Part shown: positions 6,989-18,654 of the stretch, one piece after another | Layout: the number at the start of each line of letters is the position of its first letter | Position numbering within the stretch: position 1 is the first letter of the stretch | NCBI GenBank assembly: GCA_944321435.1 | Contig: CALULH010000005.1 | Coordinates: 62,001-126,000 of the forward strand | Length of the DNA: 64,000 nt | Reading direction: 5' to 3' | Source of the DNA: an uncultured Coriobacteriaceae bacterium | GTDB taxonomy: Bacteria > Actinomycetota > Coriobacteriia > Coriobacteriales > Coriobacteriaceae | Translations under genes and position numbers: made by a program | Notes under the pieces: model-generated | The model's database searches: none | The model's input: only the letters and a program-made list of their open reading frames with translations | What the model was told of the DNA's origin: nothing

Positions 6989-9601
6989 ATGAAGCACCCC
7001 TCGCGCACTCTTTGGCAAAACGCCTCGCCCGGCGCATCCGACGCACCGACGGCGGCAAGCGCCGACCCGCGGCGCAGCGCCGCCTCGGAGCGCACGGCGG
7101 AAGACTACGCGGCCTTGGGCGTTGACGGGGCGCTCGAGGCCTTGGGGACCACCGAGCTGGGGCTCAGCTCACCGGAGGCCGCGCGGCGCCTTACCGCATA
7201 CGGGCCCAACGCCCTGCCCGAGAAGCGCCCCACGCCCATCCGGTCCTTCCTCAAGCGCTACTGGGGACCTATGCCCTGGCTGCTTGAGCTGGCCGCAGTT
7301 CTCGCCCTTGCCGCCGGCCATGCGACGGAGAGCCTGGTCATCTTCGTGCTGCTAACCGTCAACGCCGTGATCGGCCAGGCGCAGGCCCATGACTCCGCCC
7401 GCGCGGTGTCCCTGCTCAAGGCGCAGCTGACCGCGCAGGCAACCGTGCGCCGCGACGGCACCTGGCAGCGCGTGGAGACGGCGGACCTGGTTCCCGGGGA
7501 CATCGTGGCCTGCCGCATGGGCGACCTGGTGCCGGCCGACTCCGTGGTGGTAAGCGGCGCCGCCTCGCTTGACACCTCGGCTCTGACCGGCGAGTCCGCC
7601 GCCCGCCAAGCGCGCCCCGGGACGGTCGCGCTGTCCGGATCCACCGTGATGCGCGGAGAGATGCGCTGCGCGGTGGCCCGAACCGGCACCGGCACCTACT
7701 TTGGGCGCACGGCGGCCCTGGTGCGCGACGCACGACCGGCGTCGCGCCAGCAGCAGCTGCTCTTCGACATCGTGCGCTACATGATGTACGTCGGCGTGGC
7801 GGGGGCGGCGGCCGTAAGCGCGTACGCGCTGGCGCTGGGGCAGGACGCCGTCACGGTCCTCTCGCTGGTGGTGACCTTCCTTATGGGGGCCGTGCCCGTC
7901 GCGCTGCCGGCTGTGCTCACCATCGTGCAGGCCAAGGGGGCCCTCGACCTGTCGCGTCGCGGCGTGCTGGTAACCCGCCTGGACTCAGTGGAGGACGCTT
8001 CGGCGGTGGACGTCTTCTGCTTCGACAAGACCGGAACGATCACGCGGAACCAGCTCGCCGTGCGCGCCGTGCGCACGCAGGGAGGAGCGCCCGCGGAGGC
8101 CCTGGCACGGCTCGCGGGGCTCGCGTGCGCGGACACGGCCCCCGACGCCATCGACCAAGCCGTGCGCGCGTACGCCAAGCAGGCTGCGGCGGACGCGCGC
8201 GGCGGCGGGGCGGAGAAAAGCGGTTCCGATACTGTCCGCAGGGAAGAAGGGGCGCCGGCCGAGAAGAGCGGCGCCGAGGCCCTCCCCGCCTGGGCCGCCT
8301 ACGATCCGGCAACCTGGGAGAGAACGGGCTTCGAACCCTTCTCGCCCGAGTCCCGCCGCGCCTTGGGCATGGCGACACACGACGGCACGGCAATCTGCGC
8401 TGTCAAGGGCGCACCGCAGGCGGTCCTCAACCTTGTCGACGACGGGGAGGACGTGCGCTCAGAGGCCCTGGATACCGTGCGGGCCTGGTCGGAGAGCGGT
8501 TGGCGCGCGCTCGCCGTGGCGGCCTCAGTCGACGGCTCCCCTTTGCGCCTGGCGGGCCTCATGGCCCTGGCGGACCCGCCGCGCGCCGACTCGGCGGCGC
8601 TTATCGCTCAACTCAGAGAGCTGGGCATACGCTCGATGATGCTGACCGGGGACGACGTGGCCATCGCACGGCAGGTTGCGCGCGAAGTCGAGATCGGCGG
8701 GCGCGTGCGGCGCGCCTGCGAGCTGCGGGGACTGCCCGAGGCGGAACAGCTGCGCCTCGTGGAGGAAAGCGACGGCTTTGCCGAGGTCTACCCCGAGGAC
8801 AAGCACGCCATGGTGAGCCTGCTGCAGCGGGCGGGGCACGCGGTGGGCATGACCGGCGACGGCGTGAACGACGCGCCGGCGCTCAAGCAGGCGGAGCTGG
8901 GCTGCGCGGTCAGCGGCGCCACCGAAGTGGCGCGGGCGGCGGCGAGCGCGGTGCTCGCAAAACCCGGCCTGGGAGAGATCCTGGACACCGTGCGGGTGAG
9001 CCGCCAAACCTACCAGCGCATGCTCACCTGGGTCGTCAACAAGGTGGTGAAAGTGGTGGAGGTGGTGGCGCTCTTCACCTTGGGCTACTTCTGGACGCAG
9101 GGCATGCTCGTGTCGCTTTTGGGGATGTCCCTCCTGGTGTTTGCCAACGACTTCGCCACCATGTCCATCGCCACCGACAACGTGACCTCAACGGCCTCCC
9201 CCAACGGCTGGAACCTGCGTCGGATCGTGGGCGCCTCGAGCGTGCTCGGGCTGCTCTTTGCCCTGGAGGACCTGGCTTTTGCGGCAATAGGGCGAGAAGC
9301 GCTGGGACTGGGCGCCGATGAGCTCTCCACCCTGGTGATGCTGGTGCTGGTCTTCAACTCCCAGGCACGGATCCTCACCGTGCGGGAAAGAAGGCACCTG
9401 TGGAGCTCGCGTCCGAGCACCGGCATGATCGCGGTGGCCGCGGCAACCTGCGCGGGGTTCTGCGCGCTCAGCGTGGCCGGCATAGGGGTGGCGCCGCTCA
9501 GCGCCCCTGTGGCCCTCGGAGCGCTGGCAGCCTGCGCCGCAGGGGCGCTCGTGCTCGATATGGCCAAGTACACGCTGTTCCGCGTCTTCCAGGTGGCGTG
9601 A
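6989..9601 (+). CDS. P-type ATPase, plasma-membrane H+-efflux (P3A) type
   Basis: Integral membrane ATPase of 870 aa. It has an N-terminal actuator region (LSSPEAARRLTAYGPN), a TGES motif (ALTGESAA), the phosphorylation motif DKTGTITRNQ (Asp346) and the hinge GMTGDGVNDAPALKQ, with about eight to ten hydrophobic segments. It lacks the N-terminal CxxC metal-binding domains and CPC motif of heavy-metal pumps, and the sequence style fits the P3A proton-pumping group. A 40-residue Glu/Lys/Gly/Ala-rich insert follows the phosphorylation domain near residue 405. The ATG at 6989 has AAAAGGAAG upstream. It would extrude protons under acid or energy stress, but substrate is assigned by family only. Confidence 0.85.
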   Translation: MKHPSRTLWQNASPGASDAPTAASADPRRSAASERTAEDYAALGVDGALEALGTTELGLSSPEAARRLTAYGPNALPEKRPTPIRSFLKRYWGPMPWLLELAAVLALAAGHATESLVIFVLLTVNAVIGQAQAHDSARAVSLLKAQLTAQATVRRDGTWQRVETADLVPGDIVACRMGDLVPADSVVVSGAASLDTSALTGESAARQARPGTVALSGSTVMRGEMRCAVARTGTGTYFGRTAALVRDARPASRQQQLLFDIVRYMMYVGVAGAAAVSAYALALGQDAVTVLSLVVTFLMGAVPVALPAVLTIVQAKGALDLSRRGVLVTRLDSVEDASAVDVFCFDKTGTITRNQLAVRAVRTQGGAPAEALARLAGLACADTAPDAIDQAVRAYAKQAAADARGGGAEKSGSDTVRREEGAPAEKSGAEALPAWAAYDPATWERTGFEPFSPESRRALGMATHDGTAICAVKGAPQAVLNLVDDGEDVRSEALDTVRAWSESGWRALAVAASVDGSPLRLAGLMALADPPRADSAALIAQLRELGIRSMMLTGDDVAIARQVAREVEIGGRVRRACELRGLPEAEQLRLVEESDGFAEVYPEDKHAMVSLLQRAGHAVGMTGDGVNDAPALKQAELGCAVSGATEVARAAASAVLAKPGLGEILDTVRVSRQTYQRMLTWVVNKVVKVVEVVALFTLGYFWTQGMLVSLLGMSLLVFANDFATMSIATDNVTSTASPNGWNLRRIVGASSVLGLLFALEDLAFAAIGREALGLGADELSTLVMLVLVFNSQARILTVRERRHLWSSRPSTGMIAVAAATCAGFCALSVAGIGVAPLSAPVALGALAACAAGALVLDMAKYTLFRVFQVA

Positions 9602-9749
9602 GCGAGCGCAACCCGCAAGCGGCAAGGGTCCTCCTCACCCGCGCAAGGGCCCTCCCGCCCGGCGGTAAAGAGTGTGGCGCAGTCATGGCGATTGCGCGAA
9701 GGTTATCATGAATAACTTTCAAGTTCAAGTTTAAGGTGAGCTTTTAGCG

Positions 9750-9755
9750 TATACT
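9750..9755 (+). promoter_or_regulatory. -10 box for the RlpA-like gene
   Basis: TATACT lies 36 bp upstream of the ATG at 9791, in a locally AT-rich stretch. No convincing -35 at 16-18 bp spacing is visible. Confidence 0.35.
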
Positions 9756-9790
9756 ATCCAGCGACACCGAAACGCTGATTGGATGGTTTC

Positions 9791-10957
9791 ATGCTGGATC
9801 ACGACGGTTCCACGTCACGTTGCGCTCTGCGCGCAGTCGCGCGTTTTGCCTGCACCGCGGGCCTTTCCGCAAGCATTGCGCTGGGCGGCGCGCTTATCGC
9901 CCCCGCAAGCGCCTTTGCGGCCACGGCCGCAACGCAGGCGGAGCTCGCGCAGCTGCAGCAGCAGATCGCCGAGGCCGAGGCTACGTACCAGGATTCGGTC
10001 AACCAAGCCGACGAGCTGCAGCAGCAGATCGACGAGGTGGCCCAGGAGATCCTGGACCTCGAGCAGAACATCATCCCCGAGCAGCGCGCACGCGCGGCCG
10101 AGGCGGCAAGCGACCTGTACAAGATGCAGTGCAACTCCCCCAATATCGTGTCGCTGCTGCTGCAGGCCGACTCGCTGGAGGACTTCATCTCCACCACCAA
10201 GTACCTCACGGTCATCCAGGACACGCACGCCGACGAGCTCAAGCGCCTCGAGGAGGCGGAGAACGACCTCAACGACAAGATGAACGAGCTCAACTCCGCG
10301 CAAGCCGAGGTGGCCGCGCAGCAGCAAGCTGCGTCCGATGCGCTGAGCACGGTGCAGAGCGCCGCCGCCGAGGTCCAGGCCAAGGCCGATGCCGAGAACG
10401 CCGCCGAGGCGCAGGCCGCCGCCGAGGCCGCCCAGCGCGCCGCCGCGGAACAGGCGGCACGCGAGCAGGCGGCCCAGCAGCAGGCCGCTGCCGCCACGGA
10501 CAACACCTCCACCTCCGCGCCGGAGGATACGGGCGGGTCCCAGAATTCCGGCAGCACGGGCGGCTCGTCCTCGAGCGGCTCGAGCTCCAGCCAGGGTGGC
10601 TCGTCGAGCAACTCCGGGTCTAGCTCCGACTCCGGCTCCTCAAGCAGCGGCTCCAACGACACGGGCGGCTGGCTCACCGGCGTTGCCTCCCATTACGGCA
10701 CCGGCGACGGCTTCATGGGCGGCACCTGCGCCGACGGCTCCATCGTTACCGAGACTTCCATGGGCATCGCCATGCGCACCGTGCCGTTGGGCACCAAGGT
10801 GCAGATCAGCTACGGCGGCAAGACCGTGGTTGCCACCGTGGTGGACCGCGGCCCGTACAGCGGCAACCGCGTGATCGACATGCAGCCCGCCGTTGCGCGC
10901 GCCCTGGGCTTCCTCAGCGTGGGCGTGGGCACCGTAAGCTACCGCATCCTGGGGTAG
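9791..10957 (+). CDS. secreted coiled-coil protein with C-terminal RlpA-like double-psi beta-barrel
   Basis: Predicted exported cell-wall protein of about 388 aa. A signal peptide (about residues 1-45) ends near ASAFAATA. A long PcsB-like coiled coil (about 45-235) is rich in Ala, Gln and Glu. A Ser/Gly-rich linker follows, and the final ~95 residues form an RlpA-like domain beginning TGVASHYGTGDGFMGGTCAD, with VVDRGPY and the VIDMQPAVARALG signature. The layout suggests a peptidoglycan-associated factor, possibly in division, with the barrel acting on or binding glycan. ATG 9791 is preferred to TTG 9779 because GGATGG precedes it. It is followed at once by a strong terminator. Confidence 0.82.
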   Translation: MLDHDGSTSRCALRAVARFACTAGLSASIALGGALIAPASAFAATAATQAELAQLQQQIAEAEATYQDSVNQADELQQQIDEVAQEILDLEQNIIPEQRARAAEAASDLYKMQCNSPNIVSLLLQADSLEDFISTTKYLTVIQDTHADELKRLEEAENDLNDKMNELNSAQAEVAAQQQAASDALSTVQSAAAEVQAKADAENAAEAQAAAEAAQRAAAEQAAREQAAQQQAAAATDNTSTSAPEDTGGSQNSGSTGGSSSSGSSSSQGGSSSNSGSSSDSGSSSSGSNDTGGWLTGVASHYGTGDGFMGGTCADGSIVTETSMGIAMRTVPLGTKVQISYGGKTVVATVVDRGPYSGNRVIDMQPAVARALGFLSVGVGTVSYRILG

Positions 10958-10990
10958 GTCATCCAAACATTGAGCACCGCTTTATAGGAA

Positions 10991-11020
10991 GGGTCCGGGC
11001 AGATGCCCGGACCCTTTTTT
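10991..11020 (+). terminator. rho-independent terminator
   Basis: GGGTCCGGGCA-gat-GCCCGGACCC followed by TTTTTT. A textbook terminator 33 bp after the RlpA-like gene. Confidence 0.95.
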
Positions 11021-11032
11021 ATCGCAAACACC

Positions 11033-11064
11033 AAGCGCCCGCTGCTGCAGGGCAACGGGCGCTT
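11033..11064 (-). terminator. stem-loop downstream of HAD gene
   Basis: Arms AAGCGCCCG and CGGGCGCTT (9 bp) around a 14-base loop, 40 bp past the HAD stop codon. In the minus direction the following T content is modest, so a transcription stop for the folC-HAD unit is likely but not certain. Confidence 0.6.
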
Positions 11065-11103
11065 GAGATTGCAACGCAAAGGCCGTGCGAGGCGGCTGCG
11101 CGA

Positions 11104-11775
11104 TTAGGCGATAAGGTCGGCCACCTGGTCGATCTTCTCCAGCATGATGCACTGGCAGGCCAGGTCCTGCGGCACGGCGACAAGGTCCGGGATCACTGCC
11201 ACGTCAATGCCGGCGGCCAGCCCCGAGCGGATGCCGTTGGGCGCATCTTCCACCACCAGGCACTCCTCGGGAGCGCAGCCGAGCTTCTCGGCGGCCATGA
11301 GATAGATATCCGGGGCCGGCTTACCGTGCTCGATCTCGGCACCGCACACCAGCGCGTCGAAGTGCTTGAGGATGTCGGCGCGGCCGAGGTTCTCCTCCAC
11401 CGCCTCGCGCGGGGACGACGATCCCACGGCCAGCTTGATCCCGCGCGCGGAAAGCGCCGCCAGCATCCCGGGCAGGTCGTCGCCTTTGAGCGGAACCGGC
11501 CCGCTCACGCGCATCTCGCGCCACACCTGGGCGTGCAGGGCCATCAGCTCCTCTCCGGTGGGCTGCCCGGGACCGTCGAGCTGACCGGGCAGGGCTTCGC
11601 GGATGGTGGCCAGCACGCGCGTTGCGGGCGATCCGGTGAAGCTCAGGATCACATCGTCGGGAACGCGGACGCCGCAACGGTCCGCAACGCCCTCCCACGC
11701 CTTGAACGACAGGGTCTCGGTGTCCAGCAGCGTGCCGTCCTGGTCGAACAGCACCGCACGGTACGGTTTAGCCAT
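11104..11775 (-). CDS. HAD family phosphatase, beta-phosphoglucomutase-like
   Basis: Soluble HAD hydrolase of 223 aa. Motif I is FDQDGTLLDTE (Asp11 nucleophile, Asp13 acid), motif II is VGSSSPRE, motif III Lys is in HGKPAPDIYL, and motif IV is VVEDAPNGI. The helical cap between motifs I and II fits subfamily I (sugar-phosphate phosphatases, phosphoglucomutases). The substrate is not identifiable. It starts 36 bp after folC on the same strand, so the two are probably co-transcribed. Confidence 0.85.
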   Translation of the reverse strand: MAKPYRAVLFDQDGTLLDTETLSFKAWEGVADRCGVRVPDDVILSFTGSPATRVLATIREALPGQLDGPGQPTGEELMALHAQVWREMRVSGPVPLKGDDLPGMLAALSARGIKLAVGSSSPREAVEENLGRADILKHFDALVCGAEIEHGKPAPDIYLMAAEKLGCAPEECLVVEDAPNGIRSGLAAGIDVAVIPDLVAVPQDLACQCIMLEKIDQVADLIA

Positions 11776-11811
11776 GATGGTCCTCCTCGGAAATCGTCTG
11801 CACGCCTCATT

Positions 11812-13251
11812 CTACGCGAAGAGCGCGGCGACTTCGCCGGCGAGCGTGATGGTTCCACAGGCAATGAAGCCCTCGTTGCGGTCAGTGAGCGCCGCGACGG
11901 CCTCGTCCACCGTAGCGTACACGGCAGAGGGCTCCAAGCCCTGGGCGCGCAGGAGCTCGGCTGCGTCCTCCGCGCTCAGGGCGCGTGCGGCGCGCGTGGC
12001 GGTGACCACCGCGCGCGGGAAGGCGGGGGCGAGAAGTGCGGCGATGCCGGCCACGTCCTTATCGGCCAGCACGGCGAAGAGCAGCGTGGGGCGGTCTTCG
12101 ACGCGCGGCGCCACCTCGTCCAAGCAGCCGATGAACGTCTCGACCGATTGCGGGTTGTGGCAGGCGTCGATCATGGCGAAGGGCTCGCGGCGCAGTACCT
12201 GGAAGCGCCCGGGAACGGGGGCGTCGTCCAAGCTGCGCTGCAAGCGCACCGTATCGAGCGGGCGGCCCAGGTACTGCTCGGCCAGGGCAACCGCGCACGC
12301 GGCGTTCTGCGCTTGGTAGGCAGGTTGGACAAGCGCCAGCTCATACGAGCTGAAGGCCCCCTCGGCGGCGAAGCGCACCGGATCTCCCAGGGCCGTCGGA
12401 CGCGACAGCAGGCGATGGCCCGAGCAGAAGGGCTCGACGCCAGCGGCGGCGCACTGAGCGCGCATGACCTGTTCGACCGACGGCTCGTGCGTGCCCTCCC
12501 CCAGCACCACGCGACGCCCCGGTTTGATGATGGCGGCCTTCTCGCCCGCGATCTCGGCGAGCGTGTTGCCGAGGATCTTCATGTGGTCGAGTCCGATGCC
12601 CGTGACCCCCACTACGCACGGATTCGCGGCGCTGGTTGCATCCCAGCGGCCGCCAAGGCCCACCTCGAGCACGGCAACGTCAACCTGCTCGCGCGCGGCA
12701 ATGCAGAATGCCGCCACCGTGAGCACGTCGAAGGCGCTGACCGTGTACGCCGGCATTCCGGCAGCGGCACGGCGCGCGTTGACGCGGCGGCCCGCCTCGC
12801 CTGCTGCTGATACGCCCCAGGCAAAGAGCTCATCCGAGACGGAGGCGCCGTCGATCTCGATGCGCTCGTTGAAGCGCACCAGCTGCGGGCTGGTGTAGAG
12901 CATGGTGGAGAGACCCTCGCCGCGCAAGATGGCGGCGGTGAAGCGCACTGTGGAGGTCTTGCCGTTGGTCCCGGCAACCTGAATGCAATCGTAGGCGGCG
13001 TCGGGGCGGCCCAGCTCGTCGAGCAGCGCCACCACCACTTCCAAAAGCGGCCCCTCGGTACTGCCCATGAAACCGGTGTCGGACGCGATGGGCAGGGCCT
13101 CCTCGTAGCTGAGCGGCGGCACGGGAAACGGCGGCGCATACGGGCGGCTGCCGTCGGCGCGCGCGCCGGTTGGGCGCTTCTCGCCTGCCTGAGTGGGAGC
13201 GCCGGGCGCCTCGAGGAGGGCGGCGCGGGCTGCTTGGCTGTTCTCGCACAT
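11812..13251 (-). CDS. folC: bifunctional folylpolyglutamate synthase / dihydrofolate synthase
   Basis: Cytoplasmic Mur-ligase-family enzyme of 479 aa that adds glutamate to dihydropteroate or folates with ATP. The ATP loop VAGTNGKTSTVRF, the SPQLVRFNERI block and VGLGGRWDATSA are characteristic, and the C-terminal domain includes MIDACHNPQSVETF. About 50 N-terminal residues are low-complexity and unlike the family; a later start is possible, but the ATG at 13251 has AGGAGCTGG upstream. It forms an apparent operon with the HAD gene. No other folate genes are nearby. Confidence 0.92.
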   Translation of the reverse strand: MCENSQAARAALLEAPGAPTQAGEKRPTGARADGSRPYAPPFPVPPLSYEEALPIASDTGFMGSTEGPLLEVVVALLDELGRPDAAYDCIQVAGTNGKTSTVRFTAAILRGEGLSTMLYTSPQLVRFNERIEIDGASVSDELFAWGVSAAGEAGRRVNARRAAAGMPAYTVSAFDVLTVAAFCIAAREQVDVAVLEVGLGGRWDATSAANPCVVGVTGIGLDHMKILGNTLAEIAGEKAAIIKPGRRVVLGEGTHEPSVEQVMRAQCAAAGVEPFCSGHRLLSRPTALGDPVRFAAEGAFSSYELALVQPAYQAQNAACAVALAEQYLGRPLDTVRLQRSLDDAPVPGRFQVLRREPFAMIDACHNPQSVETFIGCLDEVAPRVEDRPTLLFAVLADKDVAGIAALLAPAFPRAVVTATRAARALSAEDAAELLRAQGLEPSAVYATVDEAVAALTDRNEGFIACGTITLAGEVAALFA

Positions 13252-13384
13252 AACTACCAGCTCCTACGTTGCATGTGATCCAGAGCGGTGATTGCCTACC
13301 GCAAACTGCTCTAGTCTAGCACTGCCCGCACCGCCGCGGCGGAGCTCAACCGATCTATCCGCGCCCATCACTCCGACCGCATGG

Positions 13385-13454
13385 AAAAAGCGTCGCACAG
13401 CTTACGCAGCGAGACCTTTTGAAGCCCCTCCGCGTAAGCCGTGCGACGCTTTTT
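13385..13454. repeat. long inverted repeat (23-bp arms)
   Basis: Left arm 13385-13407 and right arm 13432-13454 are complementary except for one position, around a 24-base loop. The arms begin and end with five A and five T, so on either strand the hairpin is followed by T5. It could be a bidirectional terminator for this folC/valS gap. The stem is unusually long for that role. Confidence 0.7.
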
Positions 13455-13510
13455 GGATGTGTGCTGCTTTTGGCCGGGCGGCGAGGGCCGAGCCCCCGCC
13501 GCCGCTTCAA

Positions 13511-13540
13511 GAAAACGGCCGCCCCGAAACGGAGCGGCCC
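13511..13540 (-). terminator. valS terminator
   Basis: On the minus strand, GGCCGC and GCGGCC pair around a short loop and are followed by GTTTTC. It lies about 115 bp past the valS stop codon. Confidence 0.7.
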
Positions 13541-13656
13541 GTCAGCCGACAAGAACGTCCCCGGCAGGGCAGGTTTGCGCGAAGGCGGCCACGTATGCGC
13601 CTTGTTGCGACGCGCGGCGCCCGAGCGCCAAGGTGCCTGCTGGGGAAGCTGCAGTA

Positions 13657-16368
<2,712 letters not shown>

Positions 16369-16438
16369 GAGAAGTCCTCCCCTCGCGCCGCCAACGGCAC
16401 GCGTTATCCAAATATACAAATTACGAGGATAGCACAGC

Positions 16439-16463
16439 AAAAGGCCCGCTTGTAGGCGGGCCC
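16439..16463 (-). terminator. clpX terminator
   Basis: On the minus strand GGCCCGC pairs with GCGGGCC around a 6-base loop and is followed by TTTT. It lies about 50 bp past the clpX stop codon. Confidence 0.85.
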
Positions 16464-16513
16464 TGCAGGCAACGAAACGGTATCAATCGGGCGAGAAGCG
16501 CGGGCGCCGGCCT

Positions 16514-17890
16514 TTACGCCGCGAGCACGCGCCTGGGCTGCTCGTCGCCGTCGACGGACGCCTTGGTCACCACGACCTCGGCCACGCCGTGCTCGGAGGG
16601 CAGGTCGAACATGGTCTGCTGCAGCACGTCCTCGCAAATGGAGCGCAGGCCGCGAGCGCCCGTTTTGCGCGCGATGGCCTTCTGCGCGATGGCGCGCAAC
16701 GCGTCCTGCTCGAAGGTGAGCTTGCAGCCCTCGAGCTCGAACATGCGCTGGTACTGCTTGACGATGGCGTTCTTGGGCTGCGTCAGGATGGTCACCAGGT
16801 CATCCTCGGTGAGCGCGCGCGTCTCGGTGATGATGGGCGTGCGGCCCACGAACTCGGGGATCATGCCGAAGGTGTGCAGGTCCTGCGGGAGAACCTGGCT
16901 GAGCAGCTCGTTCTCGTCGGCCGAGAGGGGCCCGGCGATCTCGGAGTTGAAGCCCACGCCCTTGTTGCCCACGCGGTCGGCCACGATCTTATCGAGCCCC
17001 ACGAAGGCACCGCCGCAGATGAAGAGGATGTTGGTGGTGTCGATGGCGATGGTCTCCTGCTGCGGGTGCTTGCGGCCGCCCTGCGGCGGAACCTGCGCCA
17101 CCGTGCCCTCCAGGATCTTCAAGAGCGCCTGCTGGACGCCCTCGCCGGACACGTCGCGCGTGATGGAAAGGTTCTCTGCCTTGCGGGCGATCTTGTCGAT
17201 CTCGTCCACGTAGACGATGCCGATCTGCGCGCGGTCGACGTCGCCGTCGGCCGCGGTGATGAGCTTGAGGAGGATGTTCTCCACGTCCTCGCCCACGTAG
17301 CCGCTCTCGGTGAGCGCGGTGGCGTCGGCGATGGCGAAGGGCACCTCGAGGATGCGCGCGAGCGTCTGGGCAAGGAGCGTCTTGCCCGTGCCCGTGGGGC
17401 CGAGCAGGAGGATGTTGCTCTTGGCGAGCTCCACCTCGTCGTCAGCGGCGTCCACGCCCAAAAGCACGCGGCGGTAGTGGTTGTACACGGCAACCGACAT
17501 GGCGCGTTTGGCGTCCTCCTGCCCCATCACGTAGAGCGACAGCTCGTCATAGATCTCGTGCGGCGTGGGAACGTGGGTGATGACGCTCGCAGCCTTCTGC
17601 CGGGCGGCACGCGCCGCATCGCGCTTGGCAGCGCGCCCCTGCGGCTGATCTGCCTCGTCGGCGGCCATCTGCCCCTGCTGCGCCTGGGCGGCAAGCGCCG
17701 CCAGCTGCTGCGGGGTCATGAAGTCCTGCGCCAGCGACTCCTCCAAGATGCTGGCGCACTCGGCCACGCACTCGTCGCAGATGAAGACGTTGCCGTTGCC
17801 GCGCACGAGCTTGCGCACCTGTTCGCGCGTTTTTCCGCAGAAGGCGCAGCGCACCTCGTTGGGACCGTAATAATCGTGGTAGTCGGCCAT
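16514..17890 (-). CDS. clpX: ATP-dependent Clp protease ATP-binding subunit ClpX
   Basis: AAA+ unfoldase of 458 aa that feeds substrates to ClpP. The N-terminal zinc-binding domain has Cys15, Cys18, Cys38 and Cys41 (CAFC and CDEC). Walker A is GPTGTGKT (164-171), Walker B is IVYVDEID, and the sensor-2/arginine-finger region is near GARGLRSI. A Gln/Ala-rich linker between zinc and AAA domains (about 60-105) is longer than in many homologues. The ATG overlaps the clpP stop codon by one base (TAATG), indicating translational coupling. Confidence 0.97.
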   Translation of the reverse strand: MADYHDYYGPNEVRCAFCGKTREQVRKLVRGNGNVFICDECVAECASILEESLAQDFMTPQQLAALAAQAQQGQMAADEADQPQGRAAKRDAARAARQKAASVITHVPTPHEIYDELSLYVMGQEDAKRAMSVAVYNHYRRVLLGVDAADDEVELAKSNILLLGPTGTGKTLLAQTLARILEVPFAIADATALTESGYVGEDVENILLKLITAADGDVDRAQIGIVYVDEIDKIARKAENLSITRDVSGEGVQQALLKILEGTVAQVPPQGGRKHPQQETIAIDTTNILFICGGAFVGLDKIVADRVGNKGVGFNSEIAGPLSADENELLSQVLPQDLHTFGMIPEFVGRTPIITETRALTEDDLVTILTQPKNAIVKQYQRMFELEGCKLTFEQDALRAIAQKAIARKTGARGLRSICEDVLQQTMFDLPSEHGVAEVVVTKASVDGDEQPRRVLAA

Positions 17891-18507
17891 TAGCTCTCCT
17901 TGGCGCTGTCGCGCGCGGTCATGATGCGGTCAACGATGCCGTACTGAAGCGTCTCCTCGGCGGTCATGTAGTGGTCGCGCTCGGTATCGGCCTGAACCTT
18001 CTCCATGGGCTGACCCGTGGCGTCGGCCAGGATCTGGTTGAGCGTGGCGCGGTTGCGGCGGATCTCGTCGGCCACGATCTCGATCTCGGTCTGCTGGCCC
18101 TGCACGCCGCCGGACGGCTGATGGATCATGCACATGGAGTGCGGCAGGCAGAAGCGCTTGCCGTGCGCGCCGCTCGCGAGAAGCACCGCGGCCATGGAGG
18201 CGGCCATGCCCACGCAGATGGTGGACACGTCGGGTTTGATGAAGTTCATGGTGTCGAGAATGGCCATGCCCGAGTACACCTCGCCACCGGGCGAGTTGAT
18301 GTAGAGCGAGATGTCCTTCTCGGAGTCCTGGCTCTCCAGGTGCAAAAGCTGCGCGATCACCAGGTTGGCGGTCACGGAGTTGATCTCCTCGCCCAGAAAG
18401 ACGATGCGATCGTTCAGCAGGCGGGAGTAGATGTCGTAGCTGCGCTCGCCGCGGGGGGTCTGCTCAATTACGTACGGCACCAGGGCAGCGTCCATGCGTT
18501 GGATCAC
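17890..18507 (-). CDS. clpP: ATP-dependent Clp protease proteolytic subunit ClpP
   Basis: Serine peptidase of 205 aa forming the ClpP barrel. The catalytic serine is in VGMAASMA (Ser104), the histidine in [10 protein letters not shown] (His129), and the aspartate in YGIVDRIM near the C-terminus. The N-terminus [20 protein letters not shown] is the canonical processed start. The GTG at 18507 is chosen because GGAG lies seven bases upstream; the next ATG (18495) lacks a site. It is co-transcribed with clpX and follows tig, the usual bacterial order. Confidence 0.96.
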   Translation of the reverse strand: MIQRMDAALVPYVIEQTPRGERSYDIYSRLLNDRIVFLGEEINSVTANLVIAQLLHLESQDSEKDISLYINSPGGEVYSGMAILDTMNFIKPDVSTICVGMAASMAAVLLASGAHGKRFCLPHSMCMIHQPSGGVQGQQTEIEIVADEIRRNRATLNQILADATGQPMEKVQADTERDHYMTAEETLQYGIVDRIMTARDSAKES

Positions 18508-18654
18508 GGTTGCTCTCCAATCTGTTGTGAGACAAGTACGGTGCAGACGCGCCGAAAGCGGCTCGCGGCTGCACCGTACCAACTGTACCCATTGTAATGC
18601 TTCGCTAACGCCAGCATATGAGCCCGCAAGGGCGGGAGATCGCGCGGATGCGCT

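Noticed and set aside
16369-16438. T-box leader for valS
   Set aside because: The gap to the clpX terminator is too short, and no specifier or T-box sequence is present.
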